The notes beneath the pieces are model-generated. The model did no database searches, had not been told where the DNA came from, and was given only the letters and a program-made list of their open reading frames with translations. Below, one piece after another: positions 1-13,794 of a stretch of 64,000 bases of DNA. The translations under genes were made by a program, and so were the position numbers. Location of the stretch: positions 291,061 through 355,060 of the forward strand of contig NW_026111761.1 in the NCBI RefSeq assembly GCF_024679095.1, written 5' to 3'. The DNA comes from Eriocheir sinensis (taxonomy: Eukaryota; Arthropoda; Malacostraca; Decapoda; Varunidae). Positions within the stretch are counted from its first letter, which is position 1; every line of letters starts with the position of its first letter.

Positions 1-37
1 TCACTCTGTACCTCTGTCTTCTTAAATGTGTGTGTCT

Positions 38-300
38 CCCATTACTACAACCATTTCCCAAGGCCACAGGGAAGACTGACTAGGTTTGTTTCCATGGGTG
101 ACTTTTCCATTGAAGGTGCAAAAGCCATGTATCATCACAAAAATACTACGTGAAAAGCCTAGCAAATTCTATAAGAGACTTGTCATCTCCCATTATGACT
201 ATTTTCCAAAGCCACACTGACTAGGTTTGTTTCCATGGGTGTTTCTTCAGATGAAGGTGTGCAGAAGCCATGTATCACCACCATCACAAAACACTCCTTC
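38..300. repeat. Diverged tandem duplication, ~150-bp unit
   Basis: Two related copies lie about 150 bp apart. Each reads roughly 'cccattay...atttcccaaagccac' then 'gactaggtttgtttccatgggtg' split by small changes, then 'gaaggtg...agccatgtatca'. A third, more diverged copy lies at about 11165-11280 (fatttcccaaagccacagagaag, gtcatgggtgg). No coding signal is seen. The origin of the unit is unknown. Confidence 0.6.
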
Positions 301-326
301 AAAAGCCTGGCCAGTATATCTTTGCC

Positions 327-358
327 TACTACCACTCTCTCTCTCTCTTTCTCTCTCT

Positions 359-408
<50 letters not shown>
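327..408. repeat. (CT)n microsatellite
   Basis: A nearly pure CT tract with a few interruptions. The open frames across it (Leu-Ser on one strand, Arg-Glu on the other) are translations of the repeat and are not genes. Confidence 0.95.
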
Positions 409-628
409 AAATAAAAGAGTAAAATAAACTGAATTAAAATCAAAATCCTTCTTGTGTCGCTTGTGCTTCCCAGCTTGTGCTTCCCAACAAACACACACAA
501 AAATACATATATAAAATAAATCCATAAAGGTGTTTATCTTATTTTTCTTCTTTCAATATAATTTTTTTCTCCTTTTTGCTATTTTTTTTCTTTTCATGAA
601 TTTATTGCTATCTCTATTGTTTACACAG

Positions 629-722
629 GAAGAAGAAGAAGAAGAAGAAGAGGACACACAGAGAGAGAAGAGGAGGAAGAAGAAGAGGAAGGATTTGTAA
701 TATGGCAGACATCAAACCAATG
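629..722 (+). other. Candidate acidic low-complexity exon
   Basis: A pyrimidine-rich stretch ending in 'tttacacag' precedes a GAA/GAG-rich segment, which ends in 'CCAATG' followed by the strong donor 'gtgagtg'. One frame is open throughout and reads Arg- then Glu-rich, ending in GFVIWQTSNQ before a split codon. The same acceptor/low-complexity/TG-gtgagtgtt pattern recurs at 9193-9264 and, on the minus strand, at 19031-19113. This could be an exon of a host gene or a repeat that happens to carry splice-like ends. No flanking exon could be joined, so the call is tentative. Confidence 0.3.
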
Positions 723-748
723 GTGAGTGTTAAATATTTTGTTTTCCT

Positions 749-836
749 TCTTTCCTTCCCTCCTTCCTTCCTTCCTTCCCTCCTTCCTTCCCTGCTTCCT
801 CCTTCCTTCCTTCCTTCCTTCCTTCCTTCCTTCCTT
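749..836. repeat. (CCTT)n microsatellite
   Basis: A tetranucleotide ccttccttcc tract with a few substitutions. It lies just downstream of the candidate exon and would be intronic if that exon is real. Confidence 0.9.
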
Positions 837-839
837 GCT

Positions 840-1795
840 GGTTAAGTATGATGGATAGATGCTTATAAGTATGATTATTAATGGTGAGTGATGTAGGCAC
901 TTATGGCACTTGGAGTTGGTCTGACAACAGTTCCTTCTTAATTTTGTTAAGCATATAGGCAATTAGGTGCTGTACAGTACTGTTTTATTTTCTCCTCCTC
1001 GGTCGGGCCGCCGCTATCCTAGGTCAAAGGTCAGGAGTCTTGGGGCGTGTGTAACCTTATAGGAGGGAGTGATGTGTGCTCATAAAACGGTGACGTCTCC
1101 TTAATTAATGTGTTTCAACTTTCACACAAAATCTGGAACTCCGTCGTAAGTCAAGGATCCCTCCCTGTACCTGAAGTGTTCGGGGCAGACACCTGAAGGC
1201 TTGGTTCCTCTCCAAGCCACACCTCTTCTTACATCCATTTCCCATGATGTGGTGATGTTAGGCGCACGTATGACACCCCAATGTGCCGCCAATGTACGCA
1301 AACCTGTCCAATGTACGTCAGGTGTCACTCTTCCCCAAGGGACGCCGCCAGTATCACCCCAGAGAAACATTCAACTTTTTGCCCTCAATGATCCTGGCCT
1401 GCCCACTGTACCCCAAGGTTCATGAGGTTAAAATGATATCGTTTTACCCATTCTGTACCCATAGGCATGCGTCTGGGGGGATGAATTATGTCTGTCTGAA
1501 AGATGTTTTGCCTGTAAACTCAAACACATGTATATACAGATAGATAGATAGGTATATATAAGATTAGGTAAGGTTCACCCCTGAAGGACGGCCTGGAGGG
1601 GGAGTTTGTGCTCGTATGCCCAGTGATAAAATTGTCTAAAAAGGTGTTCTTCGTCGGTGCCCTGTGTGGCAATTGGAGCCCAAAACACAATAGTTCATAG
1701 TGCTTGCCAATCTTTTATTTACATGGTGAAAGTAACTACAAGTAACTCAGTTGCTGCTTGCCAGAGATATCATGTTGGGAAGTAGTACAAATTTT
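840..1795. other. No recognisable feature
   Basis: Unique-looking sequence with short open frames only (82-86 codons) and no motif I recognise. A tiny GATA tract is present near 1540. Confidence 0.5.
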
Positions 1796-1799
1796 TGCA

Positions 1800-2075
1800 G
1801 GAAATCAAATGACGGTAATTCCCGCACCCTGCCTTTCTGCCTTTGTCCACCTGAGCAGGAATTACCCTCAGCCTTCCTTTAAGGGTTAACTTAGGTATAA
1901 TTATGTCATGCCCCGGGAGCTTCATTTCTATTTCCCCTATTTCCCAACACGTCCTCTGCGTGTATCGAAACACACAAGAAATTAATCAAGATCAGGGTAT
2001 TCGCCGGCTGCCTGGGATTGAACCTGCGACCATCTTGACGGGAGAGCCACTCTTTACTGAGTCGGCCAAAGAGGT
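1800..2075 (-). mobile_element. Probable tRNA-derived SINE
   Basis: On the minus strand, reading from about 2075 downward, a tRNA-like head contains an ACTCAGTAAAGAGTGG segment resembling an A box and GGTTCAATCCC matching the B-box consensus. A body of about 200 bases follows. The B box is good and the A box is weak. The 3' end is not defined. It differs from the other SINEs in the window. Confidence 0.45.
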
Positions 2076-2142
2076 GCCTCTCTAGCTAAGTGGTTATGGG
2101 AGGCTTGTTCATCAGGCATAGTTGCTGCACTACATATATGTA

Positions 2143-2267
<125 letters not shown>

Positions 2268-2339
2268 CTCTACATGAGTCATGTCTAGTACGCGTCTTCA
2301 CACTGCACAAAGTACTGTGTGAGGCCCTAAAATTTTAAG

Positions 2340-3228
2340 CCACAAAGTGCCTAGTTTCCCCCACAGTGTGTAAGGAGTGAAGGAAGTGTCTCACCCAAAC
2401 CAACACTCCAGCAGCCAGGCCAACAAAACAAAATGAGACACAAAGACAGAAACAAGCCATGACGGTGTAAAGTAACGCTTGGAAGGGCAGTGTGGCGTGC
2501 CCTGTTGTCTGTTTCCAAGTGGCCGCCACTGATTCACCGCCAGTCAGTCAGTCAGTGAAAACAAATGAGCAATGGACAGCAACAAGTGCTGACAACAATG
2601 TGTGGAAGGCAATGCACTGGCACACCTTTTACCTGTGTTAGTTTACCCAGTTAGCGTATCAACCCTGAGGGTCAGAAATCCACGGGGACCGACCCAGAAT
2701 AGTTTTATGCATCAATCCAGGACGTTAATGTAATGGAAAATAGCCAAGTGTTCATGAGTGTCAGTACTGACACAGCTTAGGGGGTCGAGGGGAGATGGCC
2801 CCCAGCTAGGTAGGTTAAGTTAGGTTATGCTTGGTTACTGTAAATTTATTGGGCACTCAGCAGCGTGGGGTGCAGAAATATGCAGCGAGGGACGGGGCGG
2901 CGTGCGTGGTCCAATCTGCCGTCCAGTGTTGTGAGAAACACTCCTGGCAGAAATAAGTGGCTCTGGTGTCCACCACGCAGGGGGAATACACGGCAGGAAA
3001 ACATTACTTTGCCTGGTGTTGTTCTAGTTTGTCCACTTGTGATCTTTGTGAGCGCTGAGTGAAATGTAGAAACAGTGGGAAAGTTGAACTATGAGTTATT
3101 TTGCAATGCAGCTGCGGGCTGCTGTGGGTATACAACAGGCAGCCTCGGTGCCCTGAAGTCCATCGCCAGCTGTGCTGAGCTGCTATGTAGATAATGTGCA
3201 CACAACATACTCAATAAAAAAAAAACTG
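2340..3228. other. No recognisable feature
   Basis: Mixed-composition sequence with ORFs of 65 codons or fewer. A short 'gtaggttaagttaggttatg' stretch of GGTTA-like motifs lies near 2812. Nothing else was recognised. Confidence 0.5.
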
Positions 3229-3232
3229 TATA

Positions 3233-4467
3233 CGGGTAACTCTTGATTTACGCGAGTTTGGTTTACGCGTTTTTGAAATAACGCGGGGTCCAAAATCCAA
3301 AAAAAAATAAAATAATAATTTATTTACACGTTTTTTCCACTTATACGCGATATTTTATGGAGTGGCCACCAGATGTCTCACGCAACTGGACTCTCATAGC
3401 GCTGCGGCCACACAGCATAGCTCAGTTCTTCTCGCGCGCCACTTGAACAACAATACAGTACCCACGCTGCCACGCTACTCAACAATAGGGGTGGGCAGTT
3501 ACCGGTACTAACGGTACTAGCTATATGGTACAGTACCGGTACCAGACTGCTCGGTACCGGTACCAATACTAGCTAGCCACTCATGGTGTCCCTCATTTCT
3601 TCCTCACACGAGTGAGGCTGAGACTGAGTGCCTGAGTGGATATCTCGGTGATATGGATATTCTCTCTCTCTCTCTCTCTCTCTCTCCACTGAATGAAGTG
3701 AATAAGCATATTATTCCCACCATCACTGGTAGGTTATGACAGAGAACTAGGCAAGACACAATTCACGTTTCTGGTGACACGCGCCATGCAGCTGTTGGTT
3801 GTATGGGTGGTTGTGTGATTGTAAACAATGCAAATGGCGGCCTGCTGTATTGCGCGAAATATCTCCTCGTACAAGACTCATGATGTACAGTTTCTGATAT
3901 CATATTTACCCCATTATTCTCACTAATATTAATAACTAATAATGAACACATGGATATTTTTTTCCAATATGATTTTTTATGTAGCTTGTACTGCTCCTTA
4001 GTCATACAATCAAGCCACCTGTGACATCAAGATCAAGATCATACAAATGGCGCCCGACGGAAAAACGGAATAACAGCAAGGCATGGGCAATCCTCCATCG
4101 ATTTCAATTTTGTATAGTAGTTATTAGATCGGCCTGTATTCTATGGTAACATATTATAAGACAGCTACGGACTATGAAGGATTATATACAATGATAAAGG
4201 AAAGTTTGCCGTTATTGGATAAGACAAAAAAACAGACCCTTAAAAACACCCCAAAGAAGAAAAAAATCATTAAAAATTTGTACATTCGGCATACAAGGCG
4301 CAGGGCTAAACTTTCAGGCATTTTTTCGAGGAAAAGGTGTGCGCTATACGCTGAAAAATACGGTATTTATTTTTCGACATAAACCTACCTCTTGTTTGAT
4401 TTACATTGTTTTTGATTTACGCGACCTCTCCAAGAACGCAATACTCGCGTAAATCGAGAGTTACCTG
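3233..4467. mobile_element. Tc1/mariner (Tigger/pogo-like) non-autonomous element
   Basis: The left end reads CGGGTAACTCTTGATTTACG and the reverse complement of the right end reads CAGGTAACTCTCGATTTACG, so the terminal inverted repeats match at 18 of the first 20 bases. Each end is flanked by TA, the target duplication of Tc1/mariner elements. The CAGGTAACTC-TCGATTTACGCG style of terminus is typical of Tigger-like families (family knowledge). The 1.2-kb interior has no transposase. It carries a hAT-like 'aggggtgggcagttaccggtac' block near 3488 (GGTACC-rich), a CT tract at 3661-3687 and AT-rich sequence. The hAT-like block may be a nested insertion. Confidence 0.7.
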
Positions 4468-4817
4468 TACCGATGTTTATTAGGTTCGTCGGTAATGTAT
4501 ATATATATTTTTTTTTCGCTGCTTATAATGGACTTTTGGCGTTAGCGGACTAAGCTTTCCCCCAAGTTAGTTTGTTATATGGAGGGTTTACTGTATGTGT
4601 GCCTTCTTGATGTCCTGCTAGCTTGGCGAGGGAGGCAGCGATACAAAAACTGTAAGGCATTGCTGCCCATATATAACTTTTCCCATAAGAATATGTATTC
4701 CTACTACACAAACTCCTACTACACAAGCTCATTTGTCGCCCACATAGTCACACAGTAGTAGCCGTGCTTTTTGTATATATGAAGGCTAGGTAAGGGAAGC
4801 TAAGGTTGTTAGGTATA

Positions 4818-4948
<131 letters not shown>

Positions 4949-5204
4949 TTGAACCCCAAAAAGATGTATGTGAAGGTTGGGTTACAGTGAAATCAAATTA
5001 GGAGTTGTTCTGCGTAGGCTCTGCTGGTCCATTCTCCCTCAGCTGTTACACACTCCCAACACCTATTTTTTCCTCTCATTTGTTACCTACAGCTTACATA
5101 TGAGAGGAAGAGATAGGTGTTGGGACTGTGTGGCAGAGCAGAGGGGAGGAAAGGACCCGCGGGAGCCTACGCCAGACCGGCCTCGACATATTTGGAAGAC
5201 TAGA

Positions 5205-5600
5205 GGTAAGGTTGAGTTAGGTGTAAAGAAAATGCTCCAAGTCTTCCATCAGTCCTAAATGATCCAAGTGAACTGAGTCATGGATCTAGGTTTTATAATA
5301 TAACACTAAACACATAAACAAAAATAGATGTATGTGAAGGTTGGGTTAGGTAAGGTTGAGTTAGGTATAAAGAAAATGCCCCAAGTCTTCCATCAGTCCT
5401 AAATGATCCAAGTGAGCTGAGTCATGGATCTTTGTTTTATAATATAACACTAAACACATAAATAAAAATAGATGTATATGAAGGTTGGGTTAGGTAAGTT
5501 TGAGTTAGGTATAAAGAAAATGGCCCTATTTACAAGTCTTCCATCAGTCCTAAATGATCCAAGTGAGCTGAGTCATGGATCTTATAGTATAACACTAAAC
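5205..5600. repeat. Tandem repeat, ~142-155-bp unit, three copies
   Basis: The block 'aagtcttccatcagtcctaa' recurs at about 5239, 5381 and 5536. Each is preceded by 'gttgagttaggtataaagaa' and followed by 'gagctgagtcatggatct' and 'ataacactaaacacata'. The last copy is shortened. No coding potential. Confidence 0.85.
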
Positions 5601-5865
5601 ACACAATACCTGCTACTGAAATAAACAAAAAATAGAATGGAATAGACATAGAAAGGACAGTTTGGGCACAGCGATTCTTAAGGTGTGTGTTACCGGGCGC
5701 TGGCAACCTGCTGCGTCAGATTGCACGGATAATTTATGGTAGTGGCCTCTGCGCAGGAAACACTCGTCGGGCTCAGTAATAAATAACAACATATAACAAT
5801 AGCAAATAGTCACACCACGGTTTACCAGCATAATTTGTAGTGTTATTTTGCTCACAAACAATGAA

Positions 5866-6042
5866 GCCAGATTGTCGTACACGCCTTCTCATATTTACCA
5901 ATTTTCAACCCCAAAAACATCTGGACCCAAGTAACTACATTAATTTACAGTTCTCACTAAAATAATTAATTCCTGCTGTTTCTTGGCCATAGTTAAGCGT
6001 CAGAAACCAGTAAATAGGGTCCTCTGAGTACGACAATCTGGC
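5866..6042. mobile_element. MITE with GCCAGATTGTCGTAC termini
   Basis: The 177-bp segment begins GCCAGATTGTCGTAC and ends with its exact reverse complement, GTACGACAATCTGGC. The inner flank 'gcgtcagaaaccagtaaatagg' resembles sequence next to the same terminus in the inverted-repeat arms at about 45371, 45740 and 49870. This shows a dispersed family. No clear target duplication is visible, so the superfamily is not assigned. Confidence 0.65.
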
Positions 6043-6044
6043 AA

Positions 6045-7430
6045 GCTGGCTCACAAACCCCAAAATGAACGCACACTGTACTGCTCAAAACACCAAGAAC
6101 ACACACTACAGCACAGGCGTAAGTGTTCAGGAGGGCTTGAGTGCCACCTCTGTGAGTGTACAATGCTGACTGAGACCCCATCCACATTGTTTTATGCTCT
6201 GAGCACGCTCATCTTGCAGCGAACAAAAGGCTGCCGCCTGCAATGTGTACAAACAGGATGCTGCCCCTACACCACTTGTATTTAAATCATTAATTACTCA
6301 CTTATTTTTTAATGATCTTTTGGCATCAAAGAATGTAAACTAAGTTTTTATAAAAGGTCATTTTAGACATACAATGGAGGAAGTAATGTATGCCCTGTAA
6401 CTTACGTGTGTGATGAATTACTTAAAAGTTCTCTGGCATCCCTACTGCTGAGACGTTAAATGGATTAGTTTTGTTAAAATGGTCATCATGAATCTTGGAA
6501 TTAGTTTAATTTAATTATTACATTTTTGTTGATTTGCCCTCTCATGGTACTTTTTATTATACAGTATAAGGAAATCGTACAATCCAGAAACTTTCTAATA
6601 TTTTATTTGCTGGGTAACTTTTCTAAAGTAAATAATCATCAATCTGGATACAATGAAAAAGAGCCACCTTGATAGTAGTGGCCATAGAGTGGCATTTTGA
6701 CAATAAAGTTTCTATCAAAAGTTACCGAAAGCATGTATGGCATGTCATAAACTGCCTATAATTTTATTAGTGGTACAGTGCTGCTGTGTTGAGTGTATTC
6801 AATATAAACTGTTTTCTTTAATATTGTGTGACAGTTTTTTCTTTGTAATGTAAATTATTATGTTTTCTCTATTTCTGGTAAGAGTTTGGTAATTTATGAT
6901 TTAATATTACATTGAAGGTAAAAATCATATATAGCATTGGAAAGAGCTCATTAAAAGGAACATTTTGAGTGGTAAATGATCTCTAAGGTAAATTTTCATG
7001 GAGATATGGGCATTTTACGTTCAACTACCTCGAATTTACGGGTCAAAATTTTCACCCGACATACTGTAGTGAAATTGAGCCTAAATATTTCACTTGCTGG
7101 CAGGTTTCAGAAAGTGTACTACCCTGATTTTTCTGATAATTCAAGGTGCCCGCTGCTATAAAACACAACAGAGTAACTTAGGGTAGTACATCTCATCATG
7201 CAAACGGGAACCCCCCAGGCCATGGACTATTACTGATGTGATGATGTGGCTAGTGCACATAGGTAGAGGAAAAACACCCCTTCAGTGTGTGTAAGGAAGG
7301 AGCTCTCAGTTCTCGGCTAAGGGAAGTGCGTAAAGCTGTGCCGGAAACTGAGGGAAGGACAGTGTGTGGACAGACTCCTGGGCCATCTCAGCACCCAAAC
7401 ACAAATATGCGAAGGCTTTCCCAGGAGTTG
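6045..7430. other. No recognisable feature
   Basis: AT-rich sequence (especially 6280-6960) with short ORFs only. No transposon terminus, tandem repeat or coding motif was recognised. Confidence 0.5.
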
Positions 7431-7435
7431 TAGGA

Positions 7436-8425
7436 GGCGTTTCCAGGGGTAGTTTTCTGACCCTGGTGTTAGTGTGACCCTTCTTCTGTATCAGGAACCT
7501 CTATAGAACACATTTGACAAGGCTTTTGGAGCAGTTTTGGGCATTTCCAGGGATAGTTTTTTTACCCTGGTGTTAGTGTGACCCTTCTTCTGTATCAGGA
7601 ACCTCTATAGAACACATTTGACAAGGCTTTTGGAGAAGTTTTGCGCATTTCCAGGGATAGTTTTTTGACCCTGGTGGCAATCTGACCCTTCCTCTGTACC
7701 TTGAACTTAAAAAACACACATTTGCCAAGGCTTTCCTGTGAGTTGTGGGAGGCATTTCCAGGGGTAGCTTGACGGCTCTGTTGGTAGTGTGACCCTTCTT
7801 CTGTACCAGGAACCTCTATAGAACACATTTGACAAGGCTTTTGTAGGAGTTTTGGGCATTTCCAGGGATAGTTTTTTTTACCCTGGTGGTAGTGTGACCC
7901 TTCTTCTATACCATGAACTTCTATACAACAATTTGACAAGGCTTTTGGAGAAGTTTTGGGCCTTTCCAGGGATAGTTTTTTGACCCTGGCAGTAGTCTGA
8001 CCATTCCTCTGTACCTTGAACCTAAAAAACACACATTTGCCAAGGCTTTCCTGTGAGTTGTGGGAGGCATTTAAAGGGGTAGTTTTATGACTGTTGGTAA
8101 TGTGACCCTTCCTCTGTACCATGAACCTCTATAGAACACATTTGACAAGGCTTTCCCAGGAGTTTTGGGCATTTCCAGGGATAGTTTTTTGACCCTGGTG
8201 GTAGTGTGACCCTTCCATTGTACCATGAACCTAAGAAACACACATTTGACAAGGCTTTCCTAAGAGTTTGGGGCATTTCCAGGGGTAGTTTTATGACTTT
8301 TGGTAGTGTGACCCTTCCTTTATACCATGAACCTAAGAAACACACATTTGACAAGGCTTTCCTAAGAGTTTGGGGCATTTCCAGGGGTAGTTTTATGACT
8401 GTTGGAAGTGTGACCCTTCTGCTGT
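7436..8425. repeat. ~105-bp minisatellite, about nine copies
   Basis: Units of 104-108 bp carry 'gtagtgtgacccttcttctg', 'accatgaacctctatagaac', 'acatttgacaaggctttcc' and 'gcatttccaggggtagtttt'. Because units are near multiples of three in places, long spurious frames of up to 249 codons run through. Isolated units also occur at about 8985-9085 and, diverged, at 15765-15900. The array encloses the LINE-derived 99-bp array at 8433-8962. Confidence 0.9.
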
Positions 8426-8432
8426 ACTCTAA

Positions 8433-8962
8433 CCTGTCCGCTGCGATTGGCTCGGATTTGGCTTTCACGGGTATCCTGGTAACATATACTCCCAGGTCTT
8501 TCTCTGCCTCTGTGGTGGATAGTGGAGTGTTTCTCATGTGGTATTGGTGTGCTGGGTATCCCTTCACTGGTAGCCTGGTAACATATACTCCCAGGTCTTT
8601 CTCTGCCTCTGTGGTGGATAGTGGAATGTTTCCCATGTGGTATTGGTGTGCTGGATATCCCTTCACTGGTAGCCTGGTAACATACACTCCCAGGTCTTTC
8701 TCTGCCTCTGTGGTGGATAGTGGAATGTTTCCCATGTGGTATTGGTGTGCTGGATATCCCTTCACTGGTAGCCTGGTAACATATACTCCCAGGTCTTTCT
8801 CTGCCTCTGTGGTGGATAGTAGAGTGTTTCCCATGTGTTATTGGTGTGCTGGATTTCCCCTCCCAAGGTGCAGGACTACATTTTTCTTCACTGAATTGTA
8901 GCAGCCACTTTTTGTTCCATTCCTGTAGCTTGGTGAGGTCTGACTGTAGGAAATACGCAGTC
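8433..8962 (-). pseudogene. LINE RT fragment amplified as a 99-bp minisatellite
   Basis: On the minus strand this starts with NPLTAYFLQSDLTKLQEW and NKKWLLQFSEEKC, a segment of non-LTR reverse transcriptase C-terminal to the FADD box. It then repeats a 33-residue unit containing YPAHQYHMGN, LSTTEAEKDLGVYVTRLPVK about four times. In intact LINEs this region reads once (…EKCKVLHLGR…EKDLGV), so the array is an in-frame tandem amplification of part of a LINE. A near-identical array lies on the plus strand at 23475-24090. Both arrays end in the same CGCAGCGGACAGGT-type sequence. No sign that a protein is made. Confidence 0.8.
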
Positions 8963-8984
8963 AAGGGGTTAAACCTAAGAAACA

Positions 8985-9085
8985 CATTTGCCAAGGCTTT
9001 CCTATGAGTTGTGGGAGACATTTCCAGGGGTAGTTTTATGACCCTGGTGGTAGTGTGACCCTTCCTCTGTACCTTGAACCTAGAG
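8985..9085. repeat. Isolated 105-bp minisatellite unit
   Basis: One unit of the 7436-8425 family ('acatttgccaaggctttcct', 'catttccaggggtagtttta') lies immediately beyond the LINE-derived array. It suggests that the LINE fragment interrupted the array. Confidence 0.8.
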
Positions 9086-9192
9086 GAAAGGAAGGAAGGA
9101 AGGAAGGGTTGAAAGTTGAAAAGAATTTGTTTTTTATATGAAAATGTATCTTAAGTTTTATACAGATTAATACCTCCTTATTTATATTACAG

Positions 9193-9209
9193 GGAGAAGA
9201 AGAAGAAGA

Positions 9210-9240
<31 letters not shown>

Positions 9241-9264
9241 AGAGGAGGACACAGGAATTCCTTG
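9193..9264 (+). other. Candidate Lys/Glu-rich exon
   Basis: The acceptor 'tttatattacag' precedes a 72-base GAA/GAG-rich segment ending 'ACAGGAATTCCTTG', followed by the donor 'gtgagtgtta'. One frame reads Glu, a Lys run, a long Glu run and DTGIPW. The resemblance to the splice context of 629-722 and of the minus-strand segment 19031-19113 (ACACAGGA near the donor) is notable. It may be a true exon of a large gene or a repeat family. No joined protein could be built. Confidence 0.3.
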
Positions 9265-9353
9265 GTGAGTGTTACTTCCATTTATCAATATATCCTTGTT
9301 GACTTTTTCATTTTCTTCTCTGTAATTATTGCTTCTGGTATTTCTCTGAAGGA

Positions 9354-9567
<214 letters not shown>

Positions 9568-9714
9568 ATGGCAGGCTTTTTGATAAGTTTTCCTTTCTAT
9601 AAAAAGTTTTAAAGTAACTCAGAAGGAAGGCTTTTCATGGATTACTGCTTTCCCTTTTTGTGTGAAGTTGAGTCATGGGATTGTACGGAATTTTGCTGGT
9701 AATATTTTTATACC

Positions 9715-10215
9715 TTTTTTTCTACCATTCAATTACTGTGTGTGGTAGGTGGTTGACATTCGGTAGGCTGGTAGATGGGTCCTTTGACTATGTTCAGATA
9801 AATTTTGGTTGATTTTGGTTGATTGTGGTGGTCAGAATAGAGAGTCATGCATTAAGTGTAGGTTTCAGGACGGTAAAGAATTTTTGTAACACTGTCAACC
9901 TTTTTCTCTACCATTCTGTTACTGTGTATGGCAGATGGTTGATGTTCGGTAGGCTAGTAGATTGGTCCTTTGGCTAGGTTGGGATGAATTTTGGTTACTC
10001 TCGGTTGATTGTGGTGGTCAGAATAGAGAGTCATGCATTAAGTGTGGGTTTCAGGACGGTAAAGAATTTTTGTAATATTGTCAATCTTTTTCTCTACCTT
10101 TCAGTTACTGTGTTTGGCAGATGGTTGACGTTCGGTAGGCTGGTAGATTGGTCCTTTGGCTAGGTTGGGATGAATTTTGGTTGCTCTTGGTTGATTGTGG
10201 TGGTCAGAACAGAGA
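9715..10215. repeat. Tandem repeat, ~186-bp unit, three copies
   Basis: The anchor 'tctacc(a/t)ttc...ttactgtgt' recurs at about 9722, 9909 and 10094. Each is followed by 'gttga..ttcggtaggct', 'attggtcctttggctagg' and 'gattgtggtggtcagaa'. Units are about 90% alike by eye. Confidence 0.85.
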
Positions 10216-10479
10216 AAGAGAGAGTTCAATAATCCAAACAGTCATCCGAGAAGCACATCACTGCCCCATTTCCATCGCTCCAGTCAGGGAGGGAACGGAG
10301 GGATATTTGGAGGCTGGAGGAGAGGGAGGAAGAGAGAGGATTTAAGATAGACTGAAGGAGAGGGAGGAAAAATAGGGAGAACTTGGGACAAAATGAAGTA
10401 AAAACTCTAGTTAGTAAAGTGTGTGTCATCATCATCATCTGCTCCCTCTCCCTCTCTGAAGCCTGAGTATATACAGTTA

Positions 10480-10925
10480 AGGAAGGGTCACTCTACAGGC
10501 AGAATAATCATATGTTCACCTTTCAATAAATGTCGTAATAACCACTAAAACACACCATGAAAATACCTCCTGTTCCCTCTCACTGAAGCCTTAGTACATG
10601 CTGTCAACAAAGGCTCATATTGTGGGCAGTATAATAATAGTCATATGTTTACCTTTCAAAACGCTGTAATAACCACTAAATTATACTGTGAAATAATGTC
10701 AAATTTCCGCTGGATATTCACCGTTCCTTTCTCTAGTAGTTTGACGAGAAGCCTTACCACTTAATCGCCCCATTCAACCTCTGAGGACTGCTTTGTTTAC
10801 CTTTCATAAACGTCATAATAACCACTAAATTAACCCATGGAATAACATTAAATTTTCACTGTACATTCACCATTCCTTTCTTTAGTAGTTTGATGTGAAG
10901 CCTTACCTCTTAACCCCCTCATTTG
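10480..10925. repeat. Degenerate ~150-bp repeats
   Basis: The phrase 'tttacctttcataaacgtc' with 'ataataaccactaaatta' recurs three to four times with many changes, along with 'ttcaccattcctttctttag'. It is an old, diverged tandem array with no coding potential. Confidence 0.65.
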
Positions 10926-12631
<1,706 letters not shown>

Positions 12632-12989
12632 AAAGTTCTAAATAATAAACAAAACAGCAAATGAAACAAATATATCAATGGGAGAAGCCTGAGCAACACA
12701 CAGAAGTCTACAAAAACAGAACAGAGAAGGTGAAATCTATGTCAGCCAAAGCAAAGATTACAAAAACTACAAGACATCCAACTAAGATAGGCATTAGAGA
12801 CCTTGTATATGGTAAAGGCAAGGGGTCAGGAGTCTTGTAAGTGTTCTGGGGGAAGAAATCGACCCTTAGTATACTCGAGAACAGGTCACTTAAACCCTAT
12901 CTTGGCCAGACGCCTCGTATGAATATTACGCACTGAGGAGGAACTGAGTGGCTGAAATAACATGGAACCGATATATATGGAGACAGACT

Positions 12990-13600
12990 ACCATACGAGG
13001 AAGAGAGGACAAAATGAGAGGGAGGTAAGAGAAAGGAGGAGGAGGAGAGAAAGATGATGTTTGGAGGAAACGGAGAGAAGGAACGACAGGAAGGAGGAAA
13101 AATTAATATACGTAAAGGAAGAGCGGAGATGGAGGAGGAAGACGACGAAAGAGGAGGGAGGAGGAGGAGGAAGAAGAATGAAAGCCATGGAGGGAGGAAG
13201 GTAAGGAGGAAAAATTAGTGCGGGAAGGATTTTTTGGGCTGACGAAAGGAAGGGAGAGAAATTATTGAACCTAGGCAAGGATTATAGGTGGAGAGAGAGA
13301 GAGAGATTCTGAGCAAAAGGAAGAATGCAAAGAGAGAGAAGGAGGGAGGGATGAATTCAAGGGAGAGGAAAGGGAGGAGGAAAAGGAGAGGATGATGGAG
13401 GGAAAGAGAGATAAAAGGATGTCTAGAGTGAAAAGAGGAGGAGGAGGAGAGATAAAAGGGAGGAGACGATATGGAAACTGAGGAAGACGAGAGAATTTTA
13501 GGGAGGGGAGAAAACATACGTGAAGGGAAAAGGTGTGGAGATTGAGGAAGAATGGAGGAAGAAGATGAACAGCAGGAGGGAAGAGTCACCACAGTCTGGC
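12990..13600. repeat. Imperfect purine-rich (GGA/GAA) tract
   Basis: About 600 bases with strong A+G bias on the plus strand (aggaggagga, gagagaaggag). There is no fixed period. The 96- to 140-codon Ser/Leu/Pro-rich minus-strand frames reflect composition only. Confidence 0.75.
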
Positions 13601-13794
13601 TCACCCCATAATGTACAGTATAGACCCTTGTTGACAAGAGGAAAAAATCAACAAAATTATGAGAAAATTATTGATGAGAATATGTACAGAAAGATTATTA
13701 TCATGTGGATTATTATGACCTCTGCTGTGACGTGCCGGCCTAAATAATTTAATAATCACAGCACTGCCTTCACACACACACTCACACCTATACA

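Noticed and set aside
1985..2075. Possible functional tRNA gene on the minus strand
   Set aside because: The B box is good but the stems do not pair convincingly and it continues into a SINE-like body.
7595..9021. 175- to 249-codon frames on both strands
   Set aside because: They cross the 105-bp and 99-bp minisatellites; only the LINE-derived portion has a recognisable origin.
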